64,000 nucleotides of DNA from Adiantum capillus-veneris (Eukaryota > Streptophyta > Polypodiopsida > Polypodiales > Pteridaceae), in the NCBI GenBank assembly GCA_014529385.2, contig CM043967.1, positions 13,323,501-13,387,500 on the forward strand. The letters are read 5' to 3'. Within the stretch, counting starts at the first letter, position 1; each line of letters begins with the position of its first letter. A program made the translations under genes and the position numbers. Of the stretch, positions 55,000-64,000 are shown piece after piece. A model generated the notes under the pieces. That model was not told the origin of the DNA and did no database searches. It saw only the letters and a program-made list of their open reading frames with translations.

Positions 55000-56696
55000 T
55001 AAAAATTTAGGTAACACCATATAGTACATAAAAATCAAGATTTTGATCAAGTTTAGGACCTCTGCAAACTTTCTCTTCCTACATAATTTGAATCCATCTA
55101 ATCAAGTCTAAATGAGTTCTCAATCCAATTATCTTTAGGTAGCTTCTTATGGGAGCCAAACACAAGAGACCAAAAAGTAGTAGCAGACCAGGTATTTTAA
55201 TTGGCTTGGATAAGTACCTTCAAAGGCGACTTATCTTGATAACCTCACCTGACACAAGCTACTAGAATTCCCCTTGAATAAACCCACACACTCTCACATC
55301 TATCATGAAGTCCATCACTAGCACTCACACATTTCCACTTCTCCACTCTATATACCCTCTCATATGGGTTCTTTTAAGGAAACAACCTCCCATCATGAAC
55401 CGATATGCCTACGAACAACGTTGGATGCAATCATGGCCTGTGTGGAAAGGGTGTCACTGGCTCCCTTATGTTCTAATAATGTATTCTAGTTTAGTTCCTG
55501 GGGATAGATTGTACGCTCACTTTCATTATCCAAAAACTTTTGAAAACTTTACAAAATTTGACTTATATCCTTATCCAAAGGTCAAAAAGGATTTTTCAAT
55601 CAAAATGACTCTCTCATCTAGCAATCTAAGCACCTATGATAAAGCTAATACAGGATAAACTCTGATGGCCCCACTCTACTCAAATAAGCTCTCCTATACA
55701 CCCAATAATATAATAAACTACAAAGTGGAGGATACAAGATTATGGAATCCAATTTTCATATGTTGATAAATGCAAAAATAATTAATTAAATCAGCTAATT
55801 TATCATTGGACCCCTTGGAAGGCCAACCATCAACATCTTAATCATCAAGCATGGCAAGCACCTCAAGCATCTTAGTCATCAAGCACGACAAGCACCTCAA
55901 GCTTGGGCTGGGTTCCCACCTCAAGCTCAACCCTAACTTACCTAAGGTCAAAAGGACTTTTAACACTAATCTTTGGAGGTCTTTAATGAAGCTAACCCTA
56001 AGGTCTTTTATTAAGCTCCATTAGTTAACCTTTCTCTTTGACACATCATCTCTCATTTGGGCCCCTTTACCATTAGCCCCGTGTCGAGATAGACCCAAAA
56101 GCACATGTCTATATTCTAACCCTTGTTCCCGTCTATTCTCCCACATTAAATGATCGGTTTAAAATGAGAAAATTATTTGGGTTGGTTAGATATTAGATTT
56201 TATGACATTACCTCTCTCTTGAAATTATAATCGTCCTTGACTATGAGGTCGAAGAGATAAAGCCTTAGTCATTAGTCAATTTTGATTAGCGGATAGAGGA
56301 TCCCTTTTTACCCTACGACATCTTTCTAAGATGGATGACTAATCCAATTGGTGCTTGGGAGACATAGTTGCCGCAAGGATGTCTACTCTTTAGTCCAATT
56401 TCATTCTCCAAAAGTAGAGGGACAAATTCTACTTGGTGTTTGAGAGACGTCGTCATCACAAACATGATTCTAAGCATGCATACTATTTAAATTTGTGCAC
56501 AATTAAAAGAGAATTAGTCTTATAAGAAAAAAACATTGATCATTTGAAAGAAAGTTGTACATTTGCATACTCTAATGTAGCATTGTAAGCATTGACAAGG
56601 TTCATACTATCTTTAAACTGTATTCCTTGCATCCATCTAGCTGTTAAGTATGGAGCCTGATTTACCCTTGTAATTTTCTGTGGTAAAGCGCACATT
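55000..56696. other. Region without recognised genes
   Basis: A plus frame at 55,305-55,658 and a minus stretch at 56,540-56,700 (QAPYLTARWMQGIQFKDSMN) are open but match nothing I know. A short repeated phrase (CATCTTAATCATCAAGCATGG / GCATCTTAGTCATCAAGCACGA) occurs at 55,832-55,885. The copia LTR begins at 56,697. Confidence 0.4.
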
Positions 56697-57304
56697 TGTA
56701 AGGCCCCCATTATGAGGAGAAGCCATCGTGCGTGAAGGAAAATCACAGACCGGAAACCAAAATTTTCACGGACAAGAATCAGGGGCAACTTTAAAGGCCT
56801 CGGGGGCGGAGGCCCCCGAGACTTTTTTTTCGCCGGAATATTCTTTTTCACCGGAATATTATGGCCGGACGGCGGCCGGAAAGTTATCGGGAAAACAACC
56901 GGTCGGTTGGCCGGAAAGTGGTCGGAAAACAACCGGTCGGTTGGCTACACATGGCTGTCTCTCATAAGAGAGGGCAGCCCTTTTGGCCTATAAAAGGAGG
57001 CCATTTCTACACACATTTCATAGTGTGAAGTTGATGCGACAAGGTGAGTGTGAGGTGGTGAGAGTGAAGCAAGGCGGGAGCTCCATTAAGGGTATAATCC
57101 CTTTGTAAACTACTTCTTGTTTTGAAGTACTAAAGCCATTGAGTGGCTGCTTTCCCGTGGACGTAGCCCACATTGGGTGAACCACGTATATCGTGTGTAC
57201 TCTCTCTCTCTCTCTACTCTATAATCTCTTGTGTGTGAAATCTATCTCTCTCCATTAAGTAATCTACTCAAAAGTCTATTTAGCTACGTCTTATTTTCCT
57301 AACA
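56697..57304 (+). repeat. 5' LTR of the plus copia element (608 bp)
   Basis: TGTAAGGCCC to CCTAACA. U3 contains GGCCGG/GGTCGG repeats, including two copies of AACAACCGGTCGGTTGGC (56,896 and 56,930), then CTCTCATAAGAGAG, TATA box at 56,989-56,995, and a CT tract near 57,200. Confidence 0.85.
56989..56995 (+). promoter_or_regulatory. TATA box in copia LTR
   Basis: GGCCTATAAAAGGAGG, about 35 bp after the CTCTCATAAGAGAG block. Confidence 0.75.
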
Positions 57305-57306
57305 AC

Positions 57307-57318
57307 TGGTATCAGAGC
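57307..57318 (+). other. Primer-binding site (tRNA-iMet)
   Basis: TGGTATCAGAGC, the standard copia site complementary to the 3' end of initiator tRNA-Met, two bases after the LTR end. Confidence 0.97.
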
Positions 57319-57377
57319 AAGGTTTGCTTGTAGCTAAATTATCTCAAGGAAAGGATTCCTTGAATTGAGTGGGAGTT

Positions 57378-58724
57378 ATGGCGGAGGAAGGGAAGCTCAA
57401 GATTGAGAAGTTCAACGGCAAAAACTACCAACATTGGAAGATACAGATTGAAGACTATCTCTACTAGAAGGACCTCTATTTGCCACTAGGCGGTCTTGCG
57501 AAGAAGCCCGCAACAATGGCAAATGAAGCATGGATTGTCCTTGATCGAAAGGCACTGGGAACAATCCGGTTAAGCTTGGCGTCAACGGTGGCCTTCAATG
57601 TTTCGGAGATGAAGACCACAGAGGACTTGATGAAGTCACTTGACGACTTCTACGAGAAACCATCGGCATCCAATAAGGTATTTCTTATGAAGCGCTTGTT
57701 CAATCTAAAGATGGCAGAGAATGGTTCAGTTGTAGAACACCTAAATGACTTTAACACAAACATAAGTCAACTTCGATCAGTGAAAATCAATTTCGATGAC
57801 GAAGTACGAGCTCTCCTTATATTATCATCTCTACCGGATAGTTGGGACAACCTTGTGATGGCTGTAAGTAATTCTATCTCTGGTATAAATACTCTTAAGT
57901 TTGATGATGTTGTGGGTGTTCTCCTAAGCGAGGAAATACGAAGGAGAAGCACAGGAGAATCATCAAGTGCTGCATTGTCAGTGGAAACAAGAGGAAGGCC
58001 TAAGGAGAGGTTCAAAAGCCAAAAGGGTCGTGATCGCTCAAGACGGAGCAAGTCATGCACAAAGTCAGTTCTTGAATGTTGGAACTGCGGCAAGAAGGGC
58101 CACGTCAAGAAGGATTGTTGGTCCAAGAAGAAGAAGGAGATAGAGTCTCAAGACAACAAGACAACATCGGAGGCCAATGTGGCAGGTAAAGTAGAGCAAG
58201 ATGCTCTAATTCTCTCATTAGACAATGTGTCTAATTCCTGGATAGTAGATTCCGGGGCTTCATTCCATGCGACACCACACAAGCTGCATTTCCAAGACTA
58301 CACCAAAGGTAATTTTGGGTATGTATACTTGGGAGATGATGAAGCTTGTGAGATTGTCGACAAAGGTACAGTTTCTGTCAAAACTGCTAACGGAAATGAA
58401 TGGAAGCTTAAAGATGTTAGGCATGTTCCTTCTCTTCGCAAAAATTTGATCTCTACAGGACAATTGGACGATGAAGGTCACAACATTGCATTCGGAAACA
58501 AAAGGTGGAAGATCTCAAAGGGATCTTTGGTGGTTGCCAAGGGTGAAAAAGTCGGTACACTTTACTTGTGTACTGTTAGCACGCAACCTTCAGCTTGTGC
58601 AGCAACTACAGAAGTTGACAGTGCGGTGTGGCACTACCGACTTGGGCATATGAGTGCCAAAGGAATGCAAATCCTTCAAAAAGCTTCTACCAGGTTTGAA
58701 AGAAGTGGACTTAGAGTTCTGTGA
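57378..58724 (+). pseudogene. Copia Gag, protease and pre-integrase
   Basis: ATG at 57,378 opens MAEEGKLKIEKFNGKNYQHWK, the usual Gag start; codon 30 is TAG (57,465-57,467), in a place where related Gag proteins have a residue before KDLYLPL, so one base change would explain it. Gag core: KVFLMKRLFNLKMAENGSV, LILSSLPDSWDNLV. Knuckle CWNCGKKGHVKKDC near 58,077. Protease active site WIVDSGASFHATPHK near 58,240. VWHYRLGHMSAKG (58,627) is the pre-integrase histidine pair. A frameshift near 58,680 leads into integrase. Confidence 0.95.
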
Positions 58725-59386
58725 AGATTGTCTTTATGGTAAACAAAAGAGGCTAAAATTTCAAAAATCAGGAAATGAAAGAAAAAATAAAAAACTTGAG
58801 TTGGTTCATTCTGATGTTTGGGGTCCTGCAAGTACACCATCACTTGGTGGCTCATTGTACTATGTAACATTCATAGACCATGTGACTAGAAAAACATGGG
58901 TTTATGTCATGAAGAATAAATCCGATGTATTTTCCATATTTCAAAGGTGCAAAGCCTTTGTGGAGAATGGAACAGGTACCAAGGTTAAATGCCTCAGATC
59001 CGACAATGGAGGCGAATATTGCAGCCAAGCTTTTGAAAGATTTTGTGCTAGCAATGGCATTCGGAGGCAAAGGACAACCCCAAGGACACCTCAACAAAAT
59101 GGGATTTCGGAAAGGATGAACAGGACAATCATGGAACGAGCACGAAGCATGCGGCTACATGCAGGCCTACCGCTTGAGCTTTGGGCGAAAGTTGTAAGTA
59201 CGTCTGTGTACTTAATCAATCGGTCACCCTCAACGGCATTGGATGGGGGAGTTCCAGAAGAGGCATGGACAGGTAAACCGGTGAATTATGCATTTCTCAA
59301 AGTGTTTGGGTGTGAGGCTTTCATGCACATAGATAGAAGCCTAAGATCAAAGTTAGATGCAAAGTCCATTGTATTCTTCAAGAAGT
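58654..59386 (+). pseudogene. Copia integrase, truncated
   Basis: CEDCLYGKQ gives the two cysteines of the HHCC finger; HSDVWGPAS (58,808), RSDNGGEY (58,996) and NGISERMNRT (59,099) carry the D, D and E of the catalytic core. The frame is open to the junction with the opposite-strand element at 59,386, just after LDAKSIVFF; RT and RNase H are missing. Confidence 0.95.
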
Positions 59387-60266
59387 AGATGTCTCCTGAC
59401 ACTAGACTGTCATCCTCTGCAACAGTGTTTGTCACATTTATTTCTTGAATCTTCACTGAGGACTTGTTCTTCTCACCATGGTCTTCAGCTTTCTCTTTGC
59501 CTTTTTCTGCTTTCCATTCTCTGCAGTCTCTTTTCATGTGACCCTTCTTGCCGCAATGGTAGCATTCTATGTGACTCTTGCCTTTAGCACTGCGGGACTT
59601 GCTACGAGACTGATTCCTCTTTCCACCTTTGTACTTTTCTTTGGTCCTTCCCCTGACAACTAAGGCTATTCCTTTACCTTTGTCCATTGTCTTTATATTG
59701 GTTTCTTCAGTAAGCAGACTTCCTTCTATACCTGCTATGTTCAAACCATCTGGAGGTGCAGAATTACTCAAAGCTGTGCGAAAAGTGTCCCAACTTTCCG
59801 GCAATGTGATCAACATGAACATAGCTCTAACAGGTTCATCAAACTTGACACCTTGAGCTGACAACTGACTGTAGATTGTGTTGAATTCATTCAAATGATT
59901 GAACATAGGTGTCCCTTCTTTCATCTTCAAGTCAACAAGCTTCTTAAGCCAGTATACCTGTGAAGCTGCACTTTGCTTCTCATAAAGATCACTCAGCTTT
60001 AACCATGCTTGATAAGCCGACATCTCGTCTGCTACATTGAAGTAAACGCTTTTTGCCAAAGTCAGCATAATGGTAGAAAGTGCCAATTCATCCATTTCGC
60101 TCCATTCATCTTCGTCCATATCTTCTGGTTTTATCCCCTTGAACTTTATAGGTTTTATCTGCTTCTTTTGTACCAACACGTGCCAAATCTGCTGCTTCCA
60201 CAATGGGAAATTGGTTCCATCCAGTTTCTTGATATTGTAAAGAGCATTGTCCTGTGATCCAGCCAT
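59387..60266 (-). CDS. Copia Gag, open to the junction
   Basis: ATG at 60,266 opens MAGSQDNALYNIKKLDGTNF, then PLWKQQIWHVLVQKKQ, a UBN2-type Gag core (YWLKKLVDLKMKEGTPMFNH, LITLPESWDTFRTAL) and a knuckle CYHCGKKGHMKRDC (about 59,560). About 293 codons have no stop or shift. The frame runs on past 59,387 into antisense integrase by chance. It is a different copia family from the plus neighbour, judging by Gag sequence. The long leader before the ATG is unusual for copia, so an intron or upstream frame cannot be excluded. Confidence 0.93.
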
Positions 60267-61352
60267 AGCTACGCTTCACAGTAGTTTACTTTCCTGGGAA
60301 AAATTCGGCAGAGTTTCCCCTGTAAATTGGCCTCTGAACCAATATCAACCTGTCAAATGAACCAAGAAAGCTTCAGATTCTGCATAAATTTTGGCAGAGT
60401 CTCCTTTGTAAAATGGCTCTGGTGTACTCAAAAAACAGACCAAAAAACAGCTCAAAAAAACACTGTCTCTCTGACACTGTAAGCTGCGGGTAAACCTGTC
60501 CTGCACCTGTACTGTCTCTCACTGTCCTGTCACTGTCCTATAAGCATAGACTGCGACAATGCCTCAACTGCAGTAAAGCAAAGATGCAATCCCAACTGTC
60601 TAACTCACAATCAATACATCCTAGCTGCCTATCTAAGGGTGCTCGAGGGATCGCTCCAAGACCTGTATCACCGAAAGGATCTCAACATTCGAGAATCCCC
60701 CAGCTCAATAAAACCTCACTCGACCCTCAACAAAGGCTGCAGTAAATTTGACAATACATAGACTTCCCACAAATTCATACATCCACAAATTTCCCACTGT
60801 ATGCTGTAACCGCTGCGGCGGTTGTTTGCTGCGTGACTCACAGCCAGCAAACCCTCAACAGACATACATCATCTCTGACAATACATCCCATGTGGAAGTG
60901 CCTGCAATGTCAGGAAGAAATATGGAATATCAAGCAGCAAACACAAGCTACCTGATGAACTAGTGGATGTCGCCTACAGTCTGTGTGTAGATGCACCCGT
61001 GTCGTATGTGACACGCCTCCAAGAACTGTGAGCCGTCCTTCGATGTGTAGACAACCACAAGTCAACACTCTGGGAGTGTCGATATCCTCAACACCTGCAG
61101 CCGTAGGGCGAAAACCCCAAATTTGTAGAGTCGGATCTGCACCCGTCGAGACCACGTGGTCGAAAATGGCCTGCGCAGACCTTTGTTGAAGCCGAACGGT
61201 GGTCGAGATGACCTCAAAATGAAATTCTGACAACACCAAACCCTTCGGGCCTGCCCACGAGATTTGGGGCCGTGTCTTCGCCTGTCGAATTTCACTCCAA
61301 TCTGAGCTGGTGACTCTAGCCTCCTACAGTGCTGCCCCGAGCCTCGATATGA
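60267..61352 (-). other. Leader of the minus copia element
   Basis: About 1.09 kb, noncoding, with a repeated phrase (ATTCGGCAGAGTTTCCCCTGTAAATTGG / TTTGGCAGAGTCTCCTTTGTAAAATGG in plus orientation, at 60,305 and 60,390) and a run of CTGTC(A)CTGT repeats near 60,500. Confidence 0.6.
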
Positions 61353-61364
61353 GCTCTGATACTA
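61353..61364 (-). other. Primer-binding site (tRNA-iMet)
   Basis: TAGTATCAGAGC on the minus strand, one change from the standard TGGTATCAGAGC. Confidence 0.9.
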
Positions 61365-61366
61365 GT

Positions 61367-61749
61367 TGAAGGAGTACGAGCGGAAGTGCGACGCGAGAGA
61401 GAGTGCGAGAAGAAGAGCACGATGATATGGTGAACTCGCTCTACTGTAATATGTAGAGCATAGTGAGTTCTTATTAGGTTTTTACAAAAGAATATGTGTA
61501 CATACCTGGCGGCCCGCCCACTTACCTGGGCGACCACATTGGGCTTTATACCCCAACAAATAGAAGAGCCAAAGCCCAAGCAAGAAGAAGGAGGAAGAAA
61601 AGTAGAAGAAGACACCAAAAGAGCCAAAGCCCAAGGAGGAAAAAAAGGAAGAAGAAGAGAAGAAGAAAGAGCCCAATAAGAGAAGAGGATTCCACCATAA
61701 GGAAGAGTCCTAGGACTAGAAATCCAAAGAACATTTTGTAAAAACAACA
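61367..61749 (-). repeat. 5' LTR of the minus copia element (about 383 bp)
   Basis: Ends beside the primer-binding site and starts TGTTGTTTTTAC at 61,749. TATA box on the minus strand at 61,545-61,550. U3 is a pyrimidine-rich tract on the minus strand (61,560-61,690), with AGAGCCAAAGCCCAAG twice on the plus strand. The outer end is provisional because there is no second copy. Confidence 0.65.
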
Positions 61750-64000
61750 CATTACATATTGTAGTGAGCCAACATTTTGTGAATAGCACATTACATGTTC
61801 TCTTCTTGCGAGCACATATTACAACCCTTGTAAATCTACAACTTTTTTTAGAGAACCAATATTTATTTTTAAAGAAAAACATTACATCCCTTGTAAACTC
61901 TACAACTTTCATTGGTTGCAGCACTTATGTAGATCCCAATATAGTCTTTTAGTTTTTGTTGTGATTGTGATAGCCCTTGCATATGTCTCTGCATGTTTTT
62001 CCCAGTCCAATTTTTCTGAAAGTAGCATGTAGAGATCCAAAGCATAATGCATGCCATCTTCCAACTCTACACCTGAAGGAACTAAATACTTTGCTAACCA
62101 TGGGGGGGAGTTTTTATAAGTGGAGATAATGCAAACTGGCTCAAAGTTTGCCTTTAGTTGCTCTTCTACCTTCTCCTCCTCACTACGCTTCTATTCATGG
62201 GATTTTCTCTCTTTCTTCTTCTCCTTCTTGCTCACAGGAAGTGAGGAAGATGATAAAAAAATCCTTACCTATATCTCTTGGCCTATGCAAAACTGGATTC
62301 AGCTATTTATAGTGTTGTGAAGCAATTGGTTGATAAGACTGCACTTTATTGTCTTGAACATACAAAAATCATACAATAGTGAGGACATGAAAGTGGCACC
62401 AAATAGAAATGGAAGCCAAAAAGATGAGACATTTGCACCATAAACTAGTTCTCATTGATCTCAAAATATTTTGTACAAATGTTAGTTGTAAGCAACAATT
62501 GATATAATATGCCAACAATACTGGTAGGTTAGTAGGGCTCTAACTAGGGAGCAAGCTTTATCCTAGAAAAAGATGCAAAATCCCTTCTAGCGCTTCTTTT
62601 TTCAACCGTCCTTGGGACATGCAAGGCATAACAAAAAATAGAGAAAGTAAGATTATGACTGACAGAAGCAAAGAATGGTAGAAAGAAAGAAACCATTATC
62701 TACACATCTACTTTCTCGCTATCTAAAAATCAAAAGCTGTAGGTGAATCCATCTCCTCATTGTGTAAGTCCTGCCTCACTTGGTGCAATTTACAATTGAT
62801 TTTTATCTTGAATGTTGCCAAGTGTTCACTATTCATCCATACATCAATGTCTTGGATGGGATTCACATTAAATCATCCATGTTTTGATCTAAAGGGACAA
62901 AGTCACCCCCCACATGATGCCACCGACTATAAAAAAATTATATAATGAAGTTTTGGGTATAGATTATGTAATTACAGGCAATGGAGTTAGATTGCACTCT
63001 ACAAAGAACTCCATCCGCTATTTGTTGAGCCCAAACTCACAAATTCTAATGCATCTTCATTGTCTAAGCATTTAACCAAAATCATCATTCTAGACATTTT
63101 CACATCTACCTTTGCAAAAAAACTCAAATACAAGGATGGACATAAAAATCAAAAATCTATTATGCTTGTTTGCATGGTTATCCTTTAGACATTTAAGGAT
63201 CTCATAAAAGATCTTGCACCTATAGCTTTCACTTGTTTTTATGCTTGGTAGTGGCCACTCTTCACTCCTAAAATTAGGTAGGGTAAGCTTGGAGATAGTA
63301 CCCCCAATCCTTCATGGATTTTGGTGGAACGTAAAAATGATCATAAAAAATAATTCTTTTGAGTAAAACTCTTCATCAATGGATCCATGCCAAACATTCA
63401 AAATATCTACGACACACTCCATTGGTTGCCATAATTCAGATTCTTTAGGGATCGAAGTTTGTAATAAGCATAGTAGCAAAAAACAAGCACAAAAAATATA
63501 TGAATCATAGAGAACCACAAAGAAACCAAGGACAAAGTGGAAATAATCTAGTGTGTAAACATGAACCACTTATAGCCAACTTTGTGTAGAGCGAGATTTG
63601 AGCTTGTGAGATGGAGATAAAACTCATTGTGCATGTAACCATGCTACATTAAAACCTCTTTCCCTGTCTTCTTGGCTTAACAATTCTGAAGTCTTTCACT
63701 CTTCCTTTCTAGCATGACAAGAATGGATTTTTGGATAAGGCTTTTTCTTCTCCTACTCTATTGCACTATAATCCAACTACCCTTGGCTATGGATATTACG
63801 ATCCGTTGGCTATTCTTGTCTAATGTAGCAGAAATGATGATGGATTCAAGGGCATGTAGACTGGGTGGACTCCATTGCTTAAGGAGAATAATATGCACAA
63901 CAGATGAAGTTGAAGAGAGGGAAGTAGGAAGATAAGTGAGGAGGAGGTGTGAGAAAAAGAGAGAGGTGGGAATAGGAGGGTTGGTGAAAGAGACCTTCTT
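61750..64000. other. Region without recognised genes
   Basis: Short frames only. The minus stretch 63,312-63,569 (ELWQPMECVVDILNVWHGS) and the plus stretch 63,714-63,935 are open but unknown. A phrase repeated near 61,745-61,795 (ACATTTTGT..AGCACATTACAT) suggests a small duplication at the LTR edge. No motif seen. Confidence 0.4.

Larger units (their letters stand above)
56697..59386 (+). mobile_element. Copia LTR retrotransposon, 3' truncated in integrase
   Basis: 5' LTR, tRNA-iMet primer-binding site, and a Gag-Pol frame that is nearly open through Gag, protease, pre-integrase and most of integrase, cut at 59,386. It is the least decayed element in the window. Confidence 0.95.
59387..61749 (-). 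mobile_element. Copia LTR retrotransposon, minus strand, 3' truncated after Gag
   Basis: LTR (61,367-61,749), tRNA-iMet site, roughly 1.1-kb leader and an intact Gag frame, cut at 59,387 just before the protease. It meets the plus copia element tail to tail. Confidence 0.9.

Noticed and set aside
56540-56932. Minus frame of 130 codons
   Set aside because: Most of it crosses the copia LTR U3 in antisense; only the part beyond 56,697 could be older coding DNA, and it is unrecognised.
57767-58126. Minus frame of 119 codons
   Set aside because: It is antisense to copia Gag and has no independent support.
61482-61815. Leucine- and phenylalanine-rich minus frames that look like membrane proteins
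   Set aside because: They read through the pyrimidine-rich U3 of the copia LTR; no conservation or domain.

Overview
This window is plant nuclear DNA dominated by decayed, nested LTR retrotransposons. The evidence is Ty3 and Ty1/copia polyproteins with plant-type domain orders, primer-binding sites matching plant retrotransposon types, TATA boxes inside LTRs, simple repeats, and GT..AG introns in the only non-retroelement coding region. No intact single-copy host gene was recognised. The density of old nested insertions suggests a land plant with a large genome; I cannot name the species.

Left part (1-18.8 kb): a Ty3-type relic that lacks RT, RNase H and integrase (1-4.5 kb); noncoding DNA with A-rich tracts and a microsatellite (4.5-6.75 kb); a plus-strand gag-protease relic facing a minus-strand RT relic (6.8-10.5 kb). 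Then comes an island that does not look like LTR retrotransposon (10.5-17.6 kb). It holds a plus-strand broken gene-like region ending with a poly(A) signal, two nearly identical long hairpins in tandem, a divergent histone H3 gene or pseudogene with a long tail on the minus strand, and a minus-strand multi-exon gene relic. A broken integrase (17.6-18.8 kb) closes this part.

Middle part (18.8-31.6 kb): the 3' two-thirds of a very large Ty3 element, called family A here. It runs in order through gag end, protease, RT, RNase H, a duplicated integrase zinc-finger module, integrase core, a coiled coil, a second aspartic protease domain, a spacer with palindromes, a roughly 3.2 kb accessory reading frame, a polypurine tract and the 3' LTR. 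Its 5' half survives in opposite orientation at 43.1-49.6 kb (LTR, primer-binding site, palindrome-rich leader, gag, start of protease). That insertion lies inside another gag copy of the same family (49.6-51.0 kb). Together the two copies outline one family of perhaps 17-18 kb; this size is inferred.

31.6-43.1 kb holds poorly identifiable DNA with short tandem and palindromic repeats, a chromovirus integrase-chromodomain with its LTR, and the LTR-leader-gag part of a second Ty3 lineage (family B). Family B's leader carries five copies of one palindrome spaced about 280 bp apart. 51.9-61.8 kb holds three copia elements: a decayed minus copy, a young plus copy cut inside integrase, and a minus copy with an intact gag cut before its protease. 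The last two meet tail to tail at a single junction. 61.8-64 kb shows nothing I can name.

The strongest candidates for something undescribed are the regularly spaced palindromes in two unrelated leaders, the doubled protease and doubled zinc-finger modules plus accessory frame of family A, the long-tailed H3-like gene, and the twin hairpins.
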